Notes: a model not told the origin generated them from the letters alone. A stretch of DNA of 64,000 nt from Streptomyces cyaneogriseus subsp. noncyanogenus (GCF_000931445.1 NZ_CP010849.1:434001-498000), one strand, 5' to 3'; positions 25,429 to 33,993 are shown, counted from the first letter of the stretch. A program made the numbers and translations.

Positions 25429-25926
25429 TCAGCGGGAGGTGTACCGGTGCCGCGTCCACAACGGGAGGACGAACCAGCACAGCAGGTACCAGGCGACCAC
25501 GCCCGCGACCAGATACGGCACGAAGCCGTCGTCGGTGGCGACGCGGAGGATCAGCAGCAGCGCGGCGGTGGTGGTGGCGAGCAGCAGCACCAGGCCGAGC
25601 AGGGTCAGCCGGGAGGCCAGACGCACCGCCTGGGGTTTGACGCGCCGCCCGGAGACCAGACGGTGCAGGGAGACCGGCCCGATCAGCGCGCCGGTCGCGG
25701 CGGCCCCGAGAACCACCGTCACGATGTAGATGATGCGGTCCGTGTCCGCCAGGTCGTCGTACTTCGGTGTGAACACGACGGTGAGCAGGAAGCCGAAGAG
25801 GATCTGCACGCCCGTCTGCGCGACGCGGACCTCCTGGATGAGCTCCTGCCACATCCGGTCGGCTCTCTCCTCCTCGGTCTCGTTGCGGCCTCGGCGTCTG
25901 CTTCCGCCCGCTGCCGTGTCCGACAC
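25429..25926 (-). CDS. DUF6328-like membrane protein
   Basis: 165 residues. A charged N-terminal cytoplasmic helix (ERADRMWQELIQEVRVAQTG) leads into four hydrophobic segments near 42-60, 68-90, 108-130 and 138-156. The motif QILFGFLLTVVFTPKYDDL is the one I associate with DUF6328, common in actinomycetes and of unknown function. It is divergent from the 115-residue gene that follows. Confidence 0.72.
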   Translation of the reverse strand: MSDTAAGGSRRRGRNETEEERADRMWQELIQEVRVAQTGVQILFGFLLTVVFTPKYDDLADTDRIIYIVTVVLGAAATGALIGPVSLHRLVSGRRVKPQAVRLASRLTLLGLVLLLATTTAALLLILRVATDDGFVPYLVAGVVAWYLLCWFVLPLWTRHRYTSR

Positions 25927-26007
25927 GGTGTCCTCCCGGTTGCCGCGGCTGGGTGACGTCCGTCCCCGGGTTCCCCCCGCGCGGGCGCCCTCTCCCGCCG
26001 GTGTGCC

Positions 26008-26032
26008 GTTTGAGCGATCACCCGGCGGTTAC
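26008..26032 (+). promoter_or_regulatory. Candidate SigB-type promoter
   Basis: GTTTG (26008-26012), 14 bp, GGTTAC (26027-26032): one mismatch from the SigB-class -10 GGGTAC with exact -35 and spacing. It would give a leader of about 37 bases before ATG 26076. Confidence 0.45.
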
Positions 26033-26075
26033 ACGGACCGCGACAGACGCCCCGAGGCCGAGGAGGTCGTGCAGG

Positions 26076-26423
26076 ATGTCCGACACGCAGCTCACCGTGA
26101 CGCTCAGCGGCGGCGGCATCGACGACGCGCGGGCGGTGGTGCGCGCGCTGGAGGGGGTGTTCGGGGCGCCGGACGATCTCCCGGCCGACGAGCGGGCGAC
26201 CGTGCGCACCGCCACGTTCCGCGCGCCGGACTCGCCGGGGACGGCCGGGGCGCCGCCGGCGGAGACCGGGCGGCTGTCCGCGCCGGTGACCGTGACGGTG
26301 CAGGGCTCCCCGCAGGCCGTCGCGGCGGCGAGCGAGACCCTGTCCCGCGCGTTCTCGGCCCGTGAGGAGGGTGCCGCCTCCGGCGATCAGGAGCAGGAGC
26401 GGCAGTTGCTCCTGGAGCCGTAG
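26076..26423 (+). CDS. Hypothetical protein, 115 residues
   Basis: Unrecognised. It starts with a beta-strand (LTVTLSGGGIDDARAVVRALEGVF), which looks like a small alpha/beta fold. A Pro/Ala/Gly-rich linker separates this from a second similar strand-helix unit (PVTVTVQGSPQAVAAASETL), so the protein seems to be an internal duplication. A CAGG precedes the ATG at a short distance. A SigB-like promoter candidate lies upstream and a hairpin terminator starts at the stop codon, so it looks like a stand-alone stress-type transcript. Confidence 0.65.
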   Translation: MSDTQLTVTLSGGGIDDARAVVRALEGVFGAPDDLPADERATVRTATFRAPDSPGTAGAPPAETGRLSAPVTVTVQGSPQAVAAASETLSRAFSAREEGAASGDQEQERQLLLEP

Positions 26424-26448
26424 GGGCGGGGCCTTCGGGGCCCCGCCC
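26424..26448. terminator. Bidirectional terminator
   Basis: A perfect 10-bp stem GGGCGGGGCC/GGCCCCGCCC with a 5-base loop, between convergent genes. Confidence 0.65.
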
Positions 26449-26458
26449 GCGGGGCGCC

Positions 26459-27442
26459 CTACCAGCGGCTCTCCACCTGGTCCTTGATCCGCCGGTCGTA
26501 CAGGTCACGGATGGCGGCGAGCGTCGCCGGCGCGAGCTGCGGAAGGGTGGCGGCGGCCGCGTTGGCGCGGGCCTGTTCCGGCGAGCGGGCGCCGGGGATC
26601 ACGGTGGTCACGCCGGGCTGCTCGACGATCCAGCGCAGCGCGAGCTGGGCCGGGGTGTATCCCTCGGGGGCGAGCGCGGCGAACTCCGCGGCGGCCTCCA
26701 CACCGGTGGCGAAGTCGACGCCGGAGAAGGTCTCGCCCTGGTCGAACGCCTCCCCGTGCCGATTGAAGGTGCGGTGGTCGTTGGCGGCGAAGACCGTGTC
26801 CTTGGTGTACTTCCCGGACAGCAGGCCGGAGGCGAGCGGCACGCGGGCGATGATGCCGACGCCCGCCTCCCGGGCCGCCGGCAGGACCTCGCGCAGCGGC
26901 TTCATCCGGAACGGGTTGAGGATGATCTGGACGCTGGCCACATGGGGCCGGGCGATGGCGGTGAGCGCCTCCGCGCAGGTCTCCACGCTGACGCCGTAGG
27001 CGGCGACGCGCTCCTCCTCGACCAGGGTGTCCAGGGCGTCGAACACCTCGTCCGCCGAGTAGACGGGCGTCGGCGGGCAGTGGAGCTGCACCAGGTCGAT
27101 GCGGTCGACACCGAGGTTGCGGCGGGAACGGTCGTTCCACGCGCGGAAGTTCTCCAGGACGTAGTTCTGCGGGATCTGGTCGACCCGGCGGCCCATCTTC
27201 GTGGCGACCAGGACGTTCAGGTCGGGCCGGCCGCGCAGGAACGCGGCGATGGTCTCCTCGCTGCGTCCGTCGCCGTAGACGTCGGCCGTGTCGAAGAAGG
27301 TGACCCCCGACTCGGCCGCCGCTTCCAGTACCGCGAGGGCTTCCCCGCTGTCGACGTCGCCCCAGTCGGCGCCGAGCTGCCAGGTGCCGAGACCGACCAC
27401 GGACGCCTGCTGACCGGACCGTGCGAATGTGCGCTCTTCCAT
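26459..27442 (-). CDS. Aldo/keto reductase
   Basis: 327 residues, NADPH-dependent TIM-barrel reductase. The catalytic tetrad is visible: Asp and Tyr in FFDTADVYGDGRSEE (near 49-63), Lys in VATKMGRRV (near 80) and His in DLVQLHCPP (near 118). The C-terminal VIPGARSPEQARANAAAA binds the NADP phosphate. No specific substrate can be assigned. The next gene upstream on the same strand (a flavin monooxygenase) is 72 bases away, so the two may be cotranscribed. Confidence 0.88.
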   Translation of the reverse strand: MEERTFARSGQQASVVGLGTWQLGADWGDVDSGEALAVLEAAAESGVTFFDTADVYGDGRSEETIAAFLRGRPDLNVLVATKMGRRVDQIPQNYVLENFRAWNDRSRRNLGVDRIDLVQLHCPPTPVYSADEVFDALDTLVEEERVAAYGVSVETCAEALTAIARPHVASVQIILNPFRMKPLREVLPAAREAGVGIIARVPLASGLLSGKYTKDTVFAANDHRTFNRHGEAFDQGETFSGVDFATGVEAAAEFAALAPEGYTPAQLALRWIVEQPGVTTVIPGARSPEQARANAAAATLPQLAPATLAAIRDLYDRRIKDQVESRW

Positions 27443-27514
27443 GCCGGAAGTCTGACATCCGCCCCGGCCGCCCGGTGCGCCGGGACCGGCGTGGCGGGCG
27501 CCCGGGGCACTGCC

Positions 27515-28720
27515 CTACCTGCGGGTGGTCAGGGCCCGCGCGTGCACGGTCCTGGCGACCTTCGGCCCCAGCCAGCGCTTGAACCGGCGCAGACTCTCCA
27601 GCCGCCCGGCCGCCCGGTCGATGCGGTAGTAGAGCTGCGGCGGGACGTACGGCAGCAGCGGCGAGTGGCGCTGGCCGAGCAGGGCGAACATCTGCTCCGG
27701 CGGCAGGCCGATGTAGCGCGGCAGGTTCTCGTACCACTGGGCGCTGTAGCGTGCCGCGCTCTGCGCGGGCAGCAGCGCCCGGACGCGCTCCCGCTCGTAG
27801 CGGGCGAGGGCCTGCGGCAGCACCGGCTGCTCGCGCAGGGCGCGGGCCAGGGCGATGGCGTCCTCCAGGGCGAGGGTGGTGCCGGCGCCGACGGAGTAGT
27901 GCGTGGTGTGGGCGGCGTCGCCGAGCAGCACCAGATTGCCGCGGAACCAGGTCCGGTTGGTGAGGGTGCGGAAGGTCAGCCACGGGGCGCTGCCGTCCGG
28001 TGCGGAGCGGCCGGTCAGCGGGTGGCCGTCGAGCACGTCGGCGAAGATCCGCGCCAGCAGCGCCGGTCCCTCCGCCTCCCCCGCCCGGTCCAGGCCGAGG
28101 CCGGTCCAGGTCTCGGGGGCGCATTCGACGACGCAGGTGCTGCGCTCGGGGCTGTAGCCGTAGCCGTAGATCCAGATCCAGCCGTGGCCGGTCTCCCGGA
28201 AGGCGAAGGTGAAGGAGTCGAAGACCTTGGTGGTGCCGAGCCAGATGTAGGGGTTGCGGCCGGACTGGGCCTCGGTGCCGAAGTGGCCGGCGTACCGCGT
28301 GCGCAGCGTGCTGCGGATCCCGTCGGCCGCCACAACGAGGTCGGCCGCGGGCGGCTCGGTGATCTCGTGCTCGAACTCCAGCCGCACGCCGAGCGCCCGG
28401 GCCCGTGCGGCGAGGATCTCCAGCAGCCGGTGACGGCCGATGCCGAAGCCCTCGTCCCCGCGGTGACGGGTCGTCACGCCCCGTACGTGGGCGACCCCGT
28501 CGCTCCACCGCACGGAGTTCTCCTCGACGGCCCGCGCCGTCTCCGGGTCGTGTGCGTGGAGCCGGTCGAGCAGCCCGCGCCAGTAGGTGACGCCCCAGCC
28601 GTAGGTGGAGCCCTCCGGGTTGCGCTCGTAGACGGTGATGTCGTGGGACGGATCCTGCCGCTTCAGCAGGATCGACAGATACAGGCCGGCGGGCCCGCCT
28701 CCGACGCAGACTACCTTCAC
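27515..28720 (-). CDS. FAD-dependent aromatic monooxygenase-like protein
   Basis: 401 residues. An N-terminal FAD fold (VKVVCVGGGPAGLYLSILLK) begins at GTG 28720. The NPEGSTYGWGVTYW segment near 36-50 resembles the flavin domains of salicylyl-CoA and anthraniloyl-CoA hydroxylases. A mid-protein DG motif (LVVAADGIRSTLR near 132) and VLLGDAAHTTHYSVGAGT near 277 complete the group-A hydroxylase pattern. It is the stand-alone flavin part; the second reductase-like half of anthraniloyl-CoA monooxygenase is absent. A palindrome CGCTAAGCG at 28739-28747 lies just upstream. Confidence 0.82.
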   Translation of the reverse strand: MKVVCVGGGPAGLYLSILLKRQDPSHDITVYERNPEGSTYGWGVTYWRGLLDRLHAHDPETARAVEENSVRWSDGVAHVRGVTTRHRGDEGFGIGRHRLLEILAARARALGVRLEFEHEITEPPAADLVVAADGIRSTLRTRYAGHFGTEAQSGRNPYIWLGTTKVFDSFTFAFRETGHGWIWIYGYGYSPERSTCVVECAPETWTGLGLDRAGEAEGPALLARIFADVLDGHPLTGRSAPDGSAPWLTFRTLTNRTWFRGNLVLLGDAAHTTHYSVGAGTTLALEDAIALARALREQPVLPQALARYERERVRALLPAQSAARYSAQWYENLPRYIGLPPEQMFALLGQRHSPLLPYVPPQLYYRIDRAAGRLESLRRFKRWLGPKVARTVHARALTTRR

Positions 28721-28875
28721 ACAAACCCCTGAACAGTACGCTAAGCGGTCGTTTGACTCCGCAGCGTAACAGCGCACCGCTTACCGTTCACGGCTCCGCT
28801 GACGGGGTGTCACCTCCGCTCCCCCGCGAATCAGCCGACCACCCCCGCCTTCCGCCCGCCGATGGCCGGAATCAT

Positions 28876-28900
28876 GAATTGCTCCGCGGGCCGGGGGTAC
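28876..28900 (+). promoter_or_regulatory. Candidate SigB-type promoter
   Basis: GAATT (28876-28880), 14 bp, GGGTAC (28895-28900): exact -10 and a -35 that fits GNNTN. It would give a leader of about 50 bases before the SRPBCC gene. Confidence 0.5.
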
Positions 28901-28955
28901 TTGCGGGACGTACCGAACAGACGAAGACCGAACGGACGAAGGAGGAGGAAACGTC

Positions 28956-29408
28956 GTGTCGCAGGTCGAGGAATCCATCGAGGTCGGCGTCCCCGTGCAC
29001 ACCGCCTACAACCAGTGGACGCAGTTCGAGACCTTCCCCGAGTTCATGAGCGGCGTGGAGCGCATCGAGCAGCGCACCGACACGCTCACGCACTGGGTGA
29101 CCAACGTGGACGGCGTCCACAAGGAGTTCGACGCGGAGATCACCGAGCAGATCCCGGACGAGCGGGTGGCCTGGACCACCGTGTCCGGCGAGGCCCGGCA
29201 GGCGGGTGTGGTCACGTTCCACCGCCTGGACGAGGACCACACCAAGGTGATGCTCCAGATGGACTTCCAGCCGGAAGGCATCAAGGAGACGGTCGGTGAC
29301 AAGCTCGGGTTCGTGAAGCGGCAGACCAAGGGTGACCTGGAGCGCTTCAAGGAGTTCATCGAGCGGCGCGGTCAGGAGACCGGCGGCTGGCGGGGCACGG
29401 TCGTGTGA
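28956..29408 (+). CDS. SRPBCC (START-like) family protein
   Basis: 150 residues from GTG 28956 with an excellent ribosome site (GAAGGAGGAGG). The lipid-binding cyclase/dehydrase-like pattern is clear: EESIEVGVPVHTAYNQWTQF, ETFPEFMSGVERIEQ (near 29-43), RVAWTTVSGEARQAGVVTF and DHTKVMLQM. These proteins have a deep hydrophobic cavity, but no role is known for this Streptomyces type. It is probably induced with the general stress regulon, given a perfect-spacing SigB-like promoter. A bidirectional terminator follows. Confidence 0.85.
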   Translation: MSQVEESIEVGVPVHTAYNQWTQFETFPEFMSGVERIEQRTDTLTHWVTNVDGVHKEFDAEITEQIPDERVAWTTVSGEARQAGVVTFHRLDEDHTKVMLQMDFQPEGIKETVGDKLGFVKRQTKGDLERFKEFIERRGQETGGWRGTVV

Positions 29409-29435
29409 CCTCGCGGCCGGCGGTGCACGACTCCC

Positions 29436-29472
29436 GCCCGGCCCCGGGTCGCGTCCGCGCCCGGGGCCGGGC
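29436..29472. terminator. Bidirectional terminator
   Basis: A perfect 13-bp stem (29436-29448 with 29460-29472) with 11-base loop between the convergent SRPBCC and RNase H genes. Confidence 0.65.
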
Positions 29473-29508
29473 GCTGTCGCGTCGGCGCCGGGGCGGGCGG
29501 CCGGGGTC

Positions 29509-30231
29509 TCAGCCCGCCGCCGCTTCCGCCCGGCACTCCGGGTGGCCCCAGCCCTCGGGGTTCTTGGCGATCGGCTCTCCGGCCGCGTACGGCCGTCCGC
29601 ACGCGCAGCGCCCCGGGAACTTCGCCTTGATGGTGCGCGCGGAGCCGCCGGAGCCCCCACGGGCCGCGCCCCCGGTCCGCGGCCGGGAGGTGCCGGGGCG
29701 CCGCCGCGCCGGCTTGGCCGGGACGTCGGGCGCGGGCGGCGGTTCGGGCGAGCCCAGCTCGCTGCCCGCGGGTTCCTGGAGGGTGGCGGCCTGGCTGGCG
29801 GCACGGTCGGCGAAGTCGTTGAGCGGATCGCCGTCGACCTGGTGGGCGGGCACATAGCGGAACTCGACCGAGCGGCCCTCCAGCAGCTCGTCGATGCGCA
29901 CGACGAGCTCCTGGTTGGCGACCGGCTTGCCGGCGGCCGTCTTCCAGCCGTTGCGCTTCCAGCCCGGAAGCCAGGTGGTGACGGCCTTCATGGCGTACTG
30001 GGAGTCCATGCGGACCTCCAGCGGCACGCCGGGGTCGGTCGCCGTCAGCAGCCGTTCCAGCGCCGTCAGCTCGGCCACGTTGTTGGTGGCCCTGCCGAGC
30101 GGCCCCGCCTCCCAGCGGGCCGGAGCCTCGGTCTCGCCGGCGACGACCCAGGCCCATCCCGCCGGGCCGGGGTTTCCCTTCGAAGCGCCGTCGCACGCGG
30201 CCACCACACGTTCACGCATGGGCCTGATCAT
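29509..30231 (-). CDS. rnhA: Ribonuclease HI with C-terminal Cys/His extension
   Basis: 240 residues. Residues 1-150 are RNase HI, which cuts the RNA strand of RNA-DNA hybrids. Catalytic acids appear in CDGASKGNPGPAGW, NNVAELTALE, MDSQYAM and GDPLNDFADRAA. A Pro/Arg-rich linker follows. The last 40 residues (TIKAKFPGRCACGRPYAAGE and GWGHPECR) form a probable small zinc-binding knuckle. An N-terminal hybrid-binding domain, as in eukaryotic RNase H1, is absent. Start is ATG 30231; ATG 30219 in frame is also possible. Confidence 0.85.
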   Translation of the reverse strand: MIRPMRERVVAACDGASKGNPGPAGWAWVVAGETEAPARWEAGPLGRATNNVAELTALERLLTATDPGVPLEVRMDSQYAMKAVTTWLPGWKRNGWKTAAGKPVANQELVVRIDELLEGRSVEFRYVPAHQVDGDPLNDFADRAASQAATLQEPAGSELGSPEPPPAPDVPAKPARRRPGTSRPRTGGAARGGSGGSARTIKAKFPGRCACGRPYAAGEPIAKNPEGWGHPECRAEAAAG

Positions 30232-30262
30232 GCCATGGCCGGCCGGGGCGGCGGCTCCCGCC

Positions 30263-31060
30263 TCAGGAGACGTCGGTGAGGGTCGGCATCTCCCCCCGCG
30301 TGGCCGTGACGTCGATCACCGAGAAGTACGCGCCCTGGGGGTCGCTCAGCGTCGCGAACCGGCCGAACGGGGTGTCCATCGGGCCGACCCGCAGCGTCCC
30401 GCCCGCCTCCGTGGCCCGGGACACGGCCTCGTCGCAGTCGGCGACGGTGAAGTAGACGTTGATGTGCGGGGGAACCTCGGGCGGGAAGTCCTCCGCCATC
30501 TTCATCCGGCCGAGGACGCTTCGGTCGCCCAGGTCGAACACGCGGAAGTCGACCTGGGCGTCCTCCATCCGCTTCGCCCGGTAGGAGAAGACCGCCGGGA
30601 AGAACGCGTCCGACTTCGCGGGTTCCCGGGTGAAGACCTCCGCCCAGCAGTAGGCACCGGGCTCGGCCATCGCCTGGAACCCCTCGTGACGGCCCGCCTG
30701 CCAGACGCCGAAGACGACGCCGCCGGGGTCGCGGGCCAGGCACATGGTGCCGAAGTCGTCTACCTGCATCGGCCCCATCAGCAGCTCGCCGCCGTTGGCG
30801 CGGATCCGGCCGGCGGTCGTCTCCGCGTCGTCGGAGGCGAAGTACAGGCACCACTGGGGCTGGTCCTCCTGCCCGGGCATGGGCGGCACGATGGCGGCGA
30901 CGGCCTTGCCGTCCACATACGCCTCGGTGTAGTTGCCGTACTCCGACGACGCCTCGCCGAAGGTCCAGCCGAGGACCTCGCCGTAGAAGCGCTTGGCTGC
31001 CTCGACGTCGCTGAACATCGCGTCGGCCCAGCAAGGGGCGCCCTCAGGTTGTGCGGCCAT
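30263..31060 (-). CDS. Two-domain VOC (glyoxalase/bleomycin-resistance-fold) protein
   Basis: 265 residues made of two tandem VOC domains, about 10-125 and 135-260. The first is near WADAMFSDVEAAKRFYGEVLGW, the second near YCWAEVFTREPAKSDAFFPAVF. Each carries the end motif DPGGVVFGVWQ or DPQGAYFSVID. The family includes CFP30B-like proteins of actinobacteria; substrates are unknown. The ATG at 31060 has GGAGAGG eight bases upstream and is preferred to the longer frame. It sits 31 bases behind RNase HI's start on the same strand. Confidence 0.83.
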   Translation of the reverse strand: MAAQPEGAPCWADAMFSDVEAAKRFYGEVLGWTFGEASSEYGNYTEAYVDGKAVAAIVPPMPGQEDQPQWCLYFASDDAETTAGRIRANGGELLMGPMQVDDFGTMCLARDPGGVVFGVWQAGRHEGFQAMAEPGAYCWAEVFTREPAKSDAFFPAVFSYRAKRMEDAQVDFRVFDLGDRSVLGRMKMAEDFPPEVPPHINVYFTVADCDEAVSRATEAGGTLRVGPMDTPFGRFATLSDPQGAYFSVIDVTATRGEMPTLTDVS

Positions 31061-31314
31061 GGCTGCGGCCTCTCCGAGTAGATGGTCGGTACGGGGGGTG
31101 GGGGTACGTATGGAGGCGGTCCGTGCGGGGATGCCCCACATGGGGTGTTGGTCCGTTTCCTCACGCTAGCCACTCGCGCGTCCGCCCGCGCGCCGAGCGC
31201 GTCACCGCCGTGCGCCCGCCGCGGCACCCGGAGCGGCCGGCCGCGGGGAGCGCGGTGCGGCGCTCCCCGCGGCTCCGGCGGGTCCGCGCGGCGAGGCGGC
31301 CGACAGCCGAGTGC

Positions 31315-31800
31315 TCACGCGCCGCCCGCGTACGCCTGCTCCAGGGCGGCGATGTCGAGCTTGCCCATCGCCAGCATCGCCTTGGTGGCGCGGCCCGCCT
31401 TCTCCTGGTCCGGGTCGCCGATCATCTCGATCAGCCGCTTGGGGACGACCTGCCACGAGACGCCGTACTTGTCCTTGAGCCAGCCGCAGGGGCCGGGCTC
31501 CCCGCCGCCCTCGGTGAGCCTGGTCCAGTAGTAGTCGACCTCGTCCTGGTCGTCGCACTCGATCTGGAAGGAGATCGCCTCGGTGAACTTGAACTCCGGC
31601 CCGCCGTTCAGCGCGACGAAACGCTGGCCGTTGGCCGTGAAGTCCACGGTGACCACCGAGCCGGCGGGGCCCGGGCCGGCCTCCGTGTAGCGGACGGTCC
31701 GCCCGATACCGGAGTCCTTGAAGATCGAGACGTAGTGGGCCGCGGCCTCCTCGGCCTGGCCGTCGAACCAGAGACACGTGGTGAATCCGTCGGTGGTCAT
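31315..31800 (-). CDS. VOC family protein, PhnB/3-demethylubiquinone methyltransferase-like
   Basis: 161 residues. The opening [25 protein letters not shown] and the middle [23 protein letters not shown] followed by [19 protein letters not shown] are the marks of the PhnB-like VOC subfamily. These are small dimeric proteins of largely unknown substrate. A strong AGGAGGAGCTC lies upstream of ATG 31800 on the minus strand. It is divergent from clpP3 with 236 bases between. Confidence 0.87.
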   Translation of the reverse strand: MTTDGFTTCLWFDGQAEEAAAHYVSIFKDSGIGRTVRYTEAGPGPAGSVVTVDFTANGQRFVALNGGPEFKFTEAISFQIECDDQDEVDYYWTRLTEGGGEPGPCGWLKDKYGVSWQVVPKRLIEMIGDPDQEKAGRATKAMLAMGKLDIAALEQAYAGGA

Positions 31801-31927
31801 GAGCTCCTCCTGGGGGACGGAACGCGGTCGTCAGGGTGGACCCCGTCCGGCCCCGGAAGTCATCGGTCGGACGGAGGGAAATCCGGGACGTGAGCCGGCC
31901 GTGCCCGGCCGCTTCGCCGGGGGCGAA

Positions 31928-31942
31928 TCTGCCGCGGGCAGA
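31928..31942. promoter_or_regulatory. Palindrome in the clpP3 upstream region
   Basis: TCTGCC-GCG-GGCAGA, perfect 6-bp arms, 95 bp before clpP3. It is a candidate operator (for example for PopR), but I do not recall the published PopR site well enough to match it. Confidence 0.25.
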
Positions 31943-32036
31943 GAAATCCCCGCTGGCGGCGGTCCGGGGCCGACAGTGGCAACCGCGGCGCCCACCGGCC
32001 GCACCCACCCTTTCGACGACTCGACCAGGAGCGCCG

Positions 32037-32693
32037 ATGTCTCCACTGAACGCCGGTCCCGGACCGGTCCTGCCGCCGCGGGCCGAGGAGGGCGACACCC
32101 CTCCGACGCGGTTCGACGACCATCTCGCCGCGCAACTCCTCGCCCAGCGCATCATCCTGCTGGGCACCCAGGTCGACGAGGTCTCCGCCAACCGGGTCTG
32201 CGCCCAGTTGCTGATCCTGTCCGCGGAGGACCCGCGCACCGACATCAGCCTGTGCATCAACAGCCCCGGCGGCTCCGTCCACGCGGGTCTGGCCATCTAC
32301 GACACGATGCGGCTGATCCCCAACGACGTCTCGACGCTGGCCATGGGGTTCGCCGCCAGCATGGGCCAGTTCCTGCTCAGCGTGGGCACGCCCGGCAAGC
32401 GGTACGCCCTGCCGAACGCGCGGATCATGATGCACCAGCCGTCGGCGGGGATCGGCGGGACCACCGCCGACATCGAAATCCAGGCGGAGAACCTGGAGTT
32501 CACCAAGCGCACCATCGAGCGGATCACCGCCCAGCACACCGGGCAGAGCCCGGAGACCATTTCCCGGGACGGCGACCGGGACCGCTGGTTCACGGCCGAG
32601 GAGGCCCGGGAGTACGGGATGGTCGACCGGGTCGTGGAGTCCTTCGAGGACGTCCGCCCGGCGGCGACCCGGCGACGGATGGGACTGCAGTGA
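32037..32693 (+). CDS. clpP3: ClpP protease subunit, ClpP3-type
   Basis: 218 residues, a serine peptidase of the ClpP tetradecamer. The full triad is seen: Ser in [12 protein letters not shown], His in NARIMMHQP and Asp in [14 protein letters not shown]. The oxyanion segment [12 protein letters not shown] is also present. AGGAG stands five bases before ATG 32037. Its stop overlaps the start of the next clpP gene (TGATG), so equal amounts of both are expected. In Streptomyces lividans a clpP3-clpP4 operon of this type is switched on by PopR when ClpP1/P2 fail; popR lies directly downstream here. Confidence 0.92.
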   Translation: MSPLNAGPGPVLPPRAEEGDTPPTRFDDHLAAQLLAQRIILLGTQVDEVSANRVCAQLLILSAEDPRTDISLCINSPGGSVHAGLAIYDTMRLIPNDVSTLAMGFAASMGQFLLSVGTPGKRYALPNARIMMHQPSAGIGGTTADIEIQAENLEFTKRTIERITAQHTGQSPETISRDGDRDRWFTAEEAREYGMVDRVVESFEDVRPAATRRRMGLQ

Positions 32694-33295
32694 TGGGGAC
32701 GTACACGATTCCGAACGTCGTCGAGCGCACCCCGCAGGGCGAGCGTTCCTACGACGTGTTCAGCCGGCTGCTGTCGGAGCGGATCATCTTTCTCGGCACC
32801 GAGATCGACGACGGCGTCGCCAACGTCGTCATCGCGCAGCTCCTCCATCTGGAGTCGTCGGCCCCGGAGAGCGAGATCGCGATCTACATCAACTCCCCCG
32901 GGGGCTCGTTCACCTCGCTCATGGCGATCTACGACACGATGACGTTCGTGCGGGCGCCGATCTCGACCTTCTGCGTCGGGCAGGCGGCCTCCACGGCGGC
33001 CGTGCTGCTGGCGGGCGGGGATCCGGGACGGCGGTTCGTCCTGGAACACGCCCGGGTGCTGCTCGGGCAGCCCGCCACCGCCGGGCAGCGGGGCACCGTC
33101 TCCGACCTGTCCGTCCACGCCAAGGAGATGGTGCGGATCCGCTCCCAGGTGGAGGAGGTGCTGTCCCGGCACACGCACCACGACGTGGCGACGCTGCGCG
33201 CGGACATGGACCGCGACAAGGTGTTCACCGCGCACGAGGCCGTGGCGTACGGGCTGGCCGACGAGGTCCTCAGCCGTCGCCTGGTGACGGTGTGA
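32693..33295 (+). CDS. clpP4: ClpP-like subunit, ClpP4-type, lacking the catalytic His
   Basis: 200 residues, translationally coupled to clpP3. The ClpP fold is intact ([19 protein letters not shown]) and the nucleophile-position serine is kept (GQAASTAAV, Ser100). An Asp is kept in [12 protein letters not shown]. At the catalytic histidine, where ClpP3 has ARIMMHQP, this protein has ARVLLGQP: Gly125 takes the place of His. It is therefore probably not a peptidase by itself and may act as a structural or docking ring, like cyanobacterial ClpR. The change is unambiguous in the DNA (GGG at 33065-33067). Confidence 0.9.
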   Translation: MGTYTIPNVVERTPQGERSYDVFSRLLSERIIFLGTEIDDGVANVVIAQLLHLESSAPESEIAIYINSPGGSFTSLMAIYDTMTFVRAPISTFCVGQAASTAAVLLAGGDPGRRFVLEHARVLLGQPATAGQRGTVSDLSVHAKEMVRIRSQVEEVLSRHTHHDVATLRADMDRDKVFTAHEAVAYGLADEVLSRRLVTV

Positions 33296-33303
33296 CATGC
33301 GGG

Positions 33304-33334
33304 CCGGTCTCCGGGGCACCCGCCCGGGGACCGG
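33304..33334. terminator. Bidirectional terminator between clpP4 and popR
   Basis: A 12-bp stem (33304-33315 with 33323-33334, one G-U pair) between convergent stops. Confidence 0.6.
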
Positions 33335-33347
33335 TCCGCGCGTACGG

Positions 33348-33773
33348 TCAGGCCGCCAGGCAGAGCCCGTCGCGGTGGGCGCCCGGCGTGCCGCGGCCGG
33401 TGACCGCGTGCCGGGAGGTGACGCGGGTGAGCCGTCCGTGGGCCCGGGCCAGCAGGTCGCCCAGGCTCAGCCCGAGGGCCTGTGCGGCGGCCGCCAGGAC
33501 CTCCGAGGACGCCTCCTTGCGGCCCCGCTCCACCTCGGACAGATACGGCATGGAGATCCGGGCCGCCTCGGCCACGTCCTTCAGGGTGCGTTCCTGGGCC
33601 AGGCGTTCGCGGCGCAGGACGTCCCCGACCAGATCGCGCCACAGCGGTTCCCGCCCACCCGCGGGAGGCGGAGGGCCCGGACGGGCCGGAGGCACGGCGG
33701 GGCGCCCCTCCGGTCGCGCGGCCGGCGGACGCAGACGGATGACACGGGCTTCGTTCGGCGCTTGGCTGCTCAC
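33348..33773 (-). CDS. popR: PopR, activator of the clpP3-clpP4 operon
   Basis: 141 residues. A Pro-rich N-terminus is followed by an XRE-type helix-turn-helix (near 60-115; TLKDVAEAARISMPYLSEVE). The product ends in LCLAA. In S. lividans PopR activates clpP3-clpP4 and is itself destroyed by ClpP1/P2 through its two final alanines. This gene has the same place (next to clpP4 and sigL), the same domain and an Ala-Ala tail, so the same feedback loop is inferred: loss of ClpP1/P2 lets PopR build up and call in ClpP3/P4. Confidence 0.9.
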   Translation of the reverse strand: MSSQAPNEARVIRLRPPAARPEGRPAVPPARPGPPPPAGGREPLWRDLVGDVLRRERLAQERTLKDVAEAARISMPYLSEVERGRKEASSEVLAAAAQALGLSLGDLLARAHGRLTRVTSRHAVTGRGTPGAHRDGLCLAA

Positions 33774-33993
33774 CCCCTCAGCCTAGGAACCACCGGCCGC
33801 AGGGGAAGGGCGCGGCATTCCGCCCTGAGGGAAACCGAAACGGGCGCGTCGGGCCGGAGAAAGCCGGATCCGGGTGTCCGACGTGTGCGTCATCGGTCAC
33901 ATGGCTACGCTGAGACTGTGTCGCATACCCACGCAAAACCACCCTTACCGCGCGGATGGTCTCCGATTTTCCGCCACACCGCAACACAGGGGG

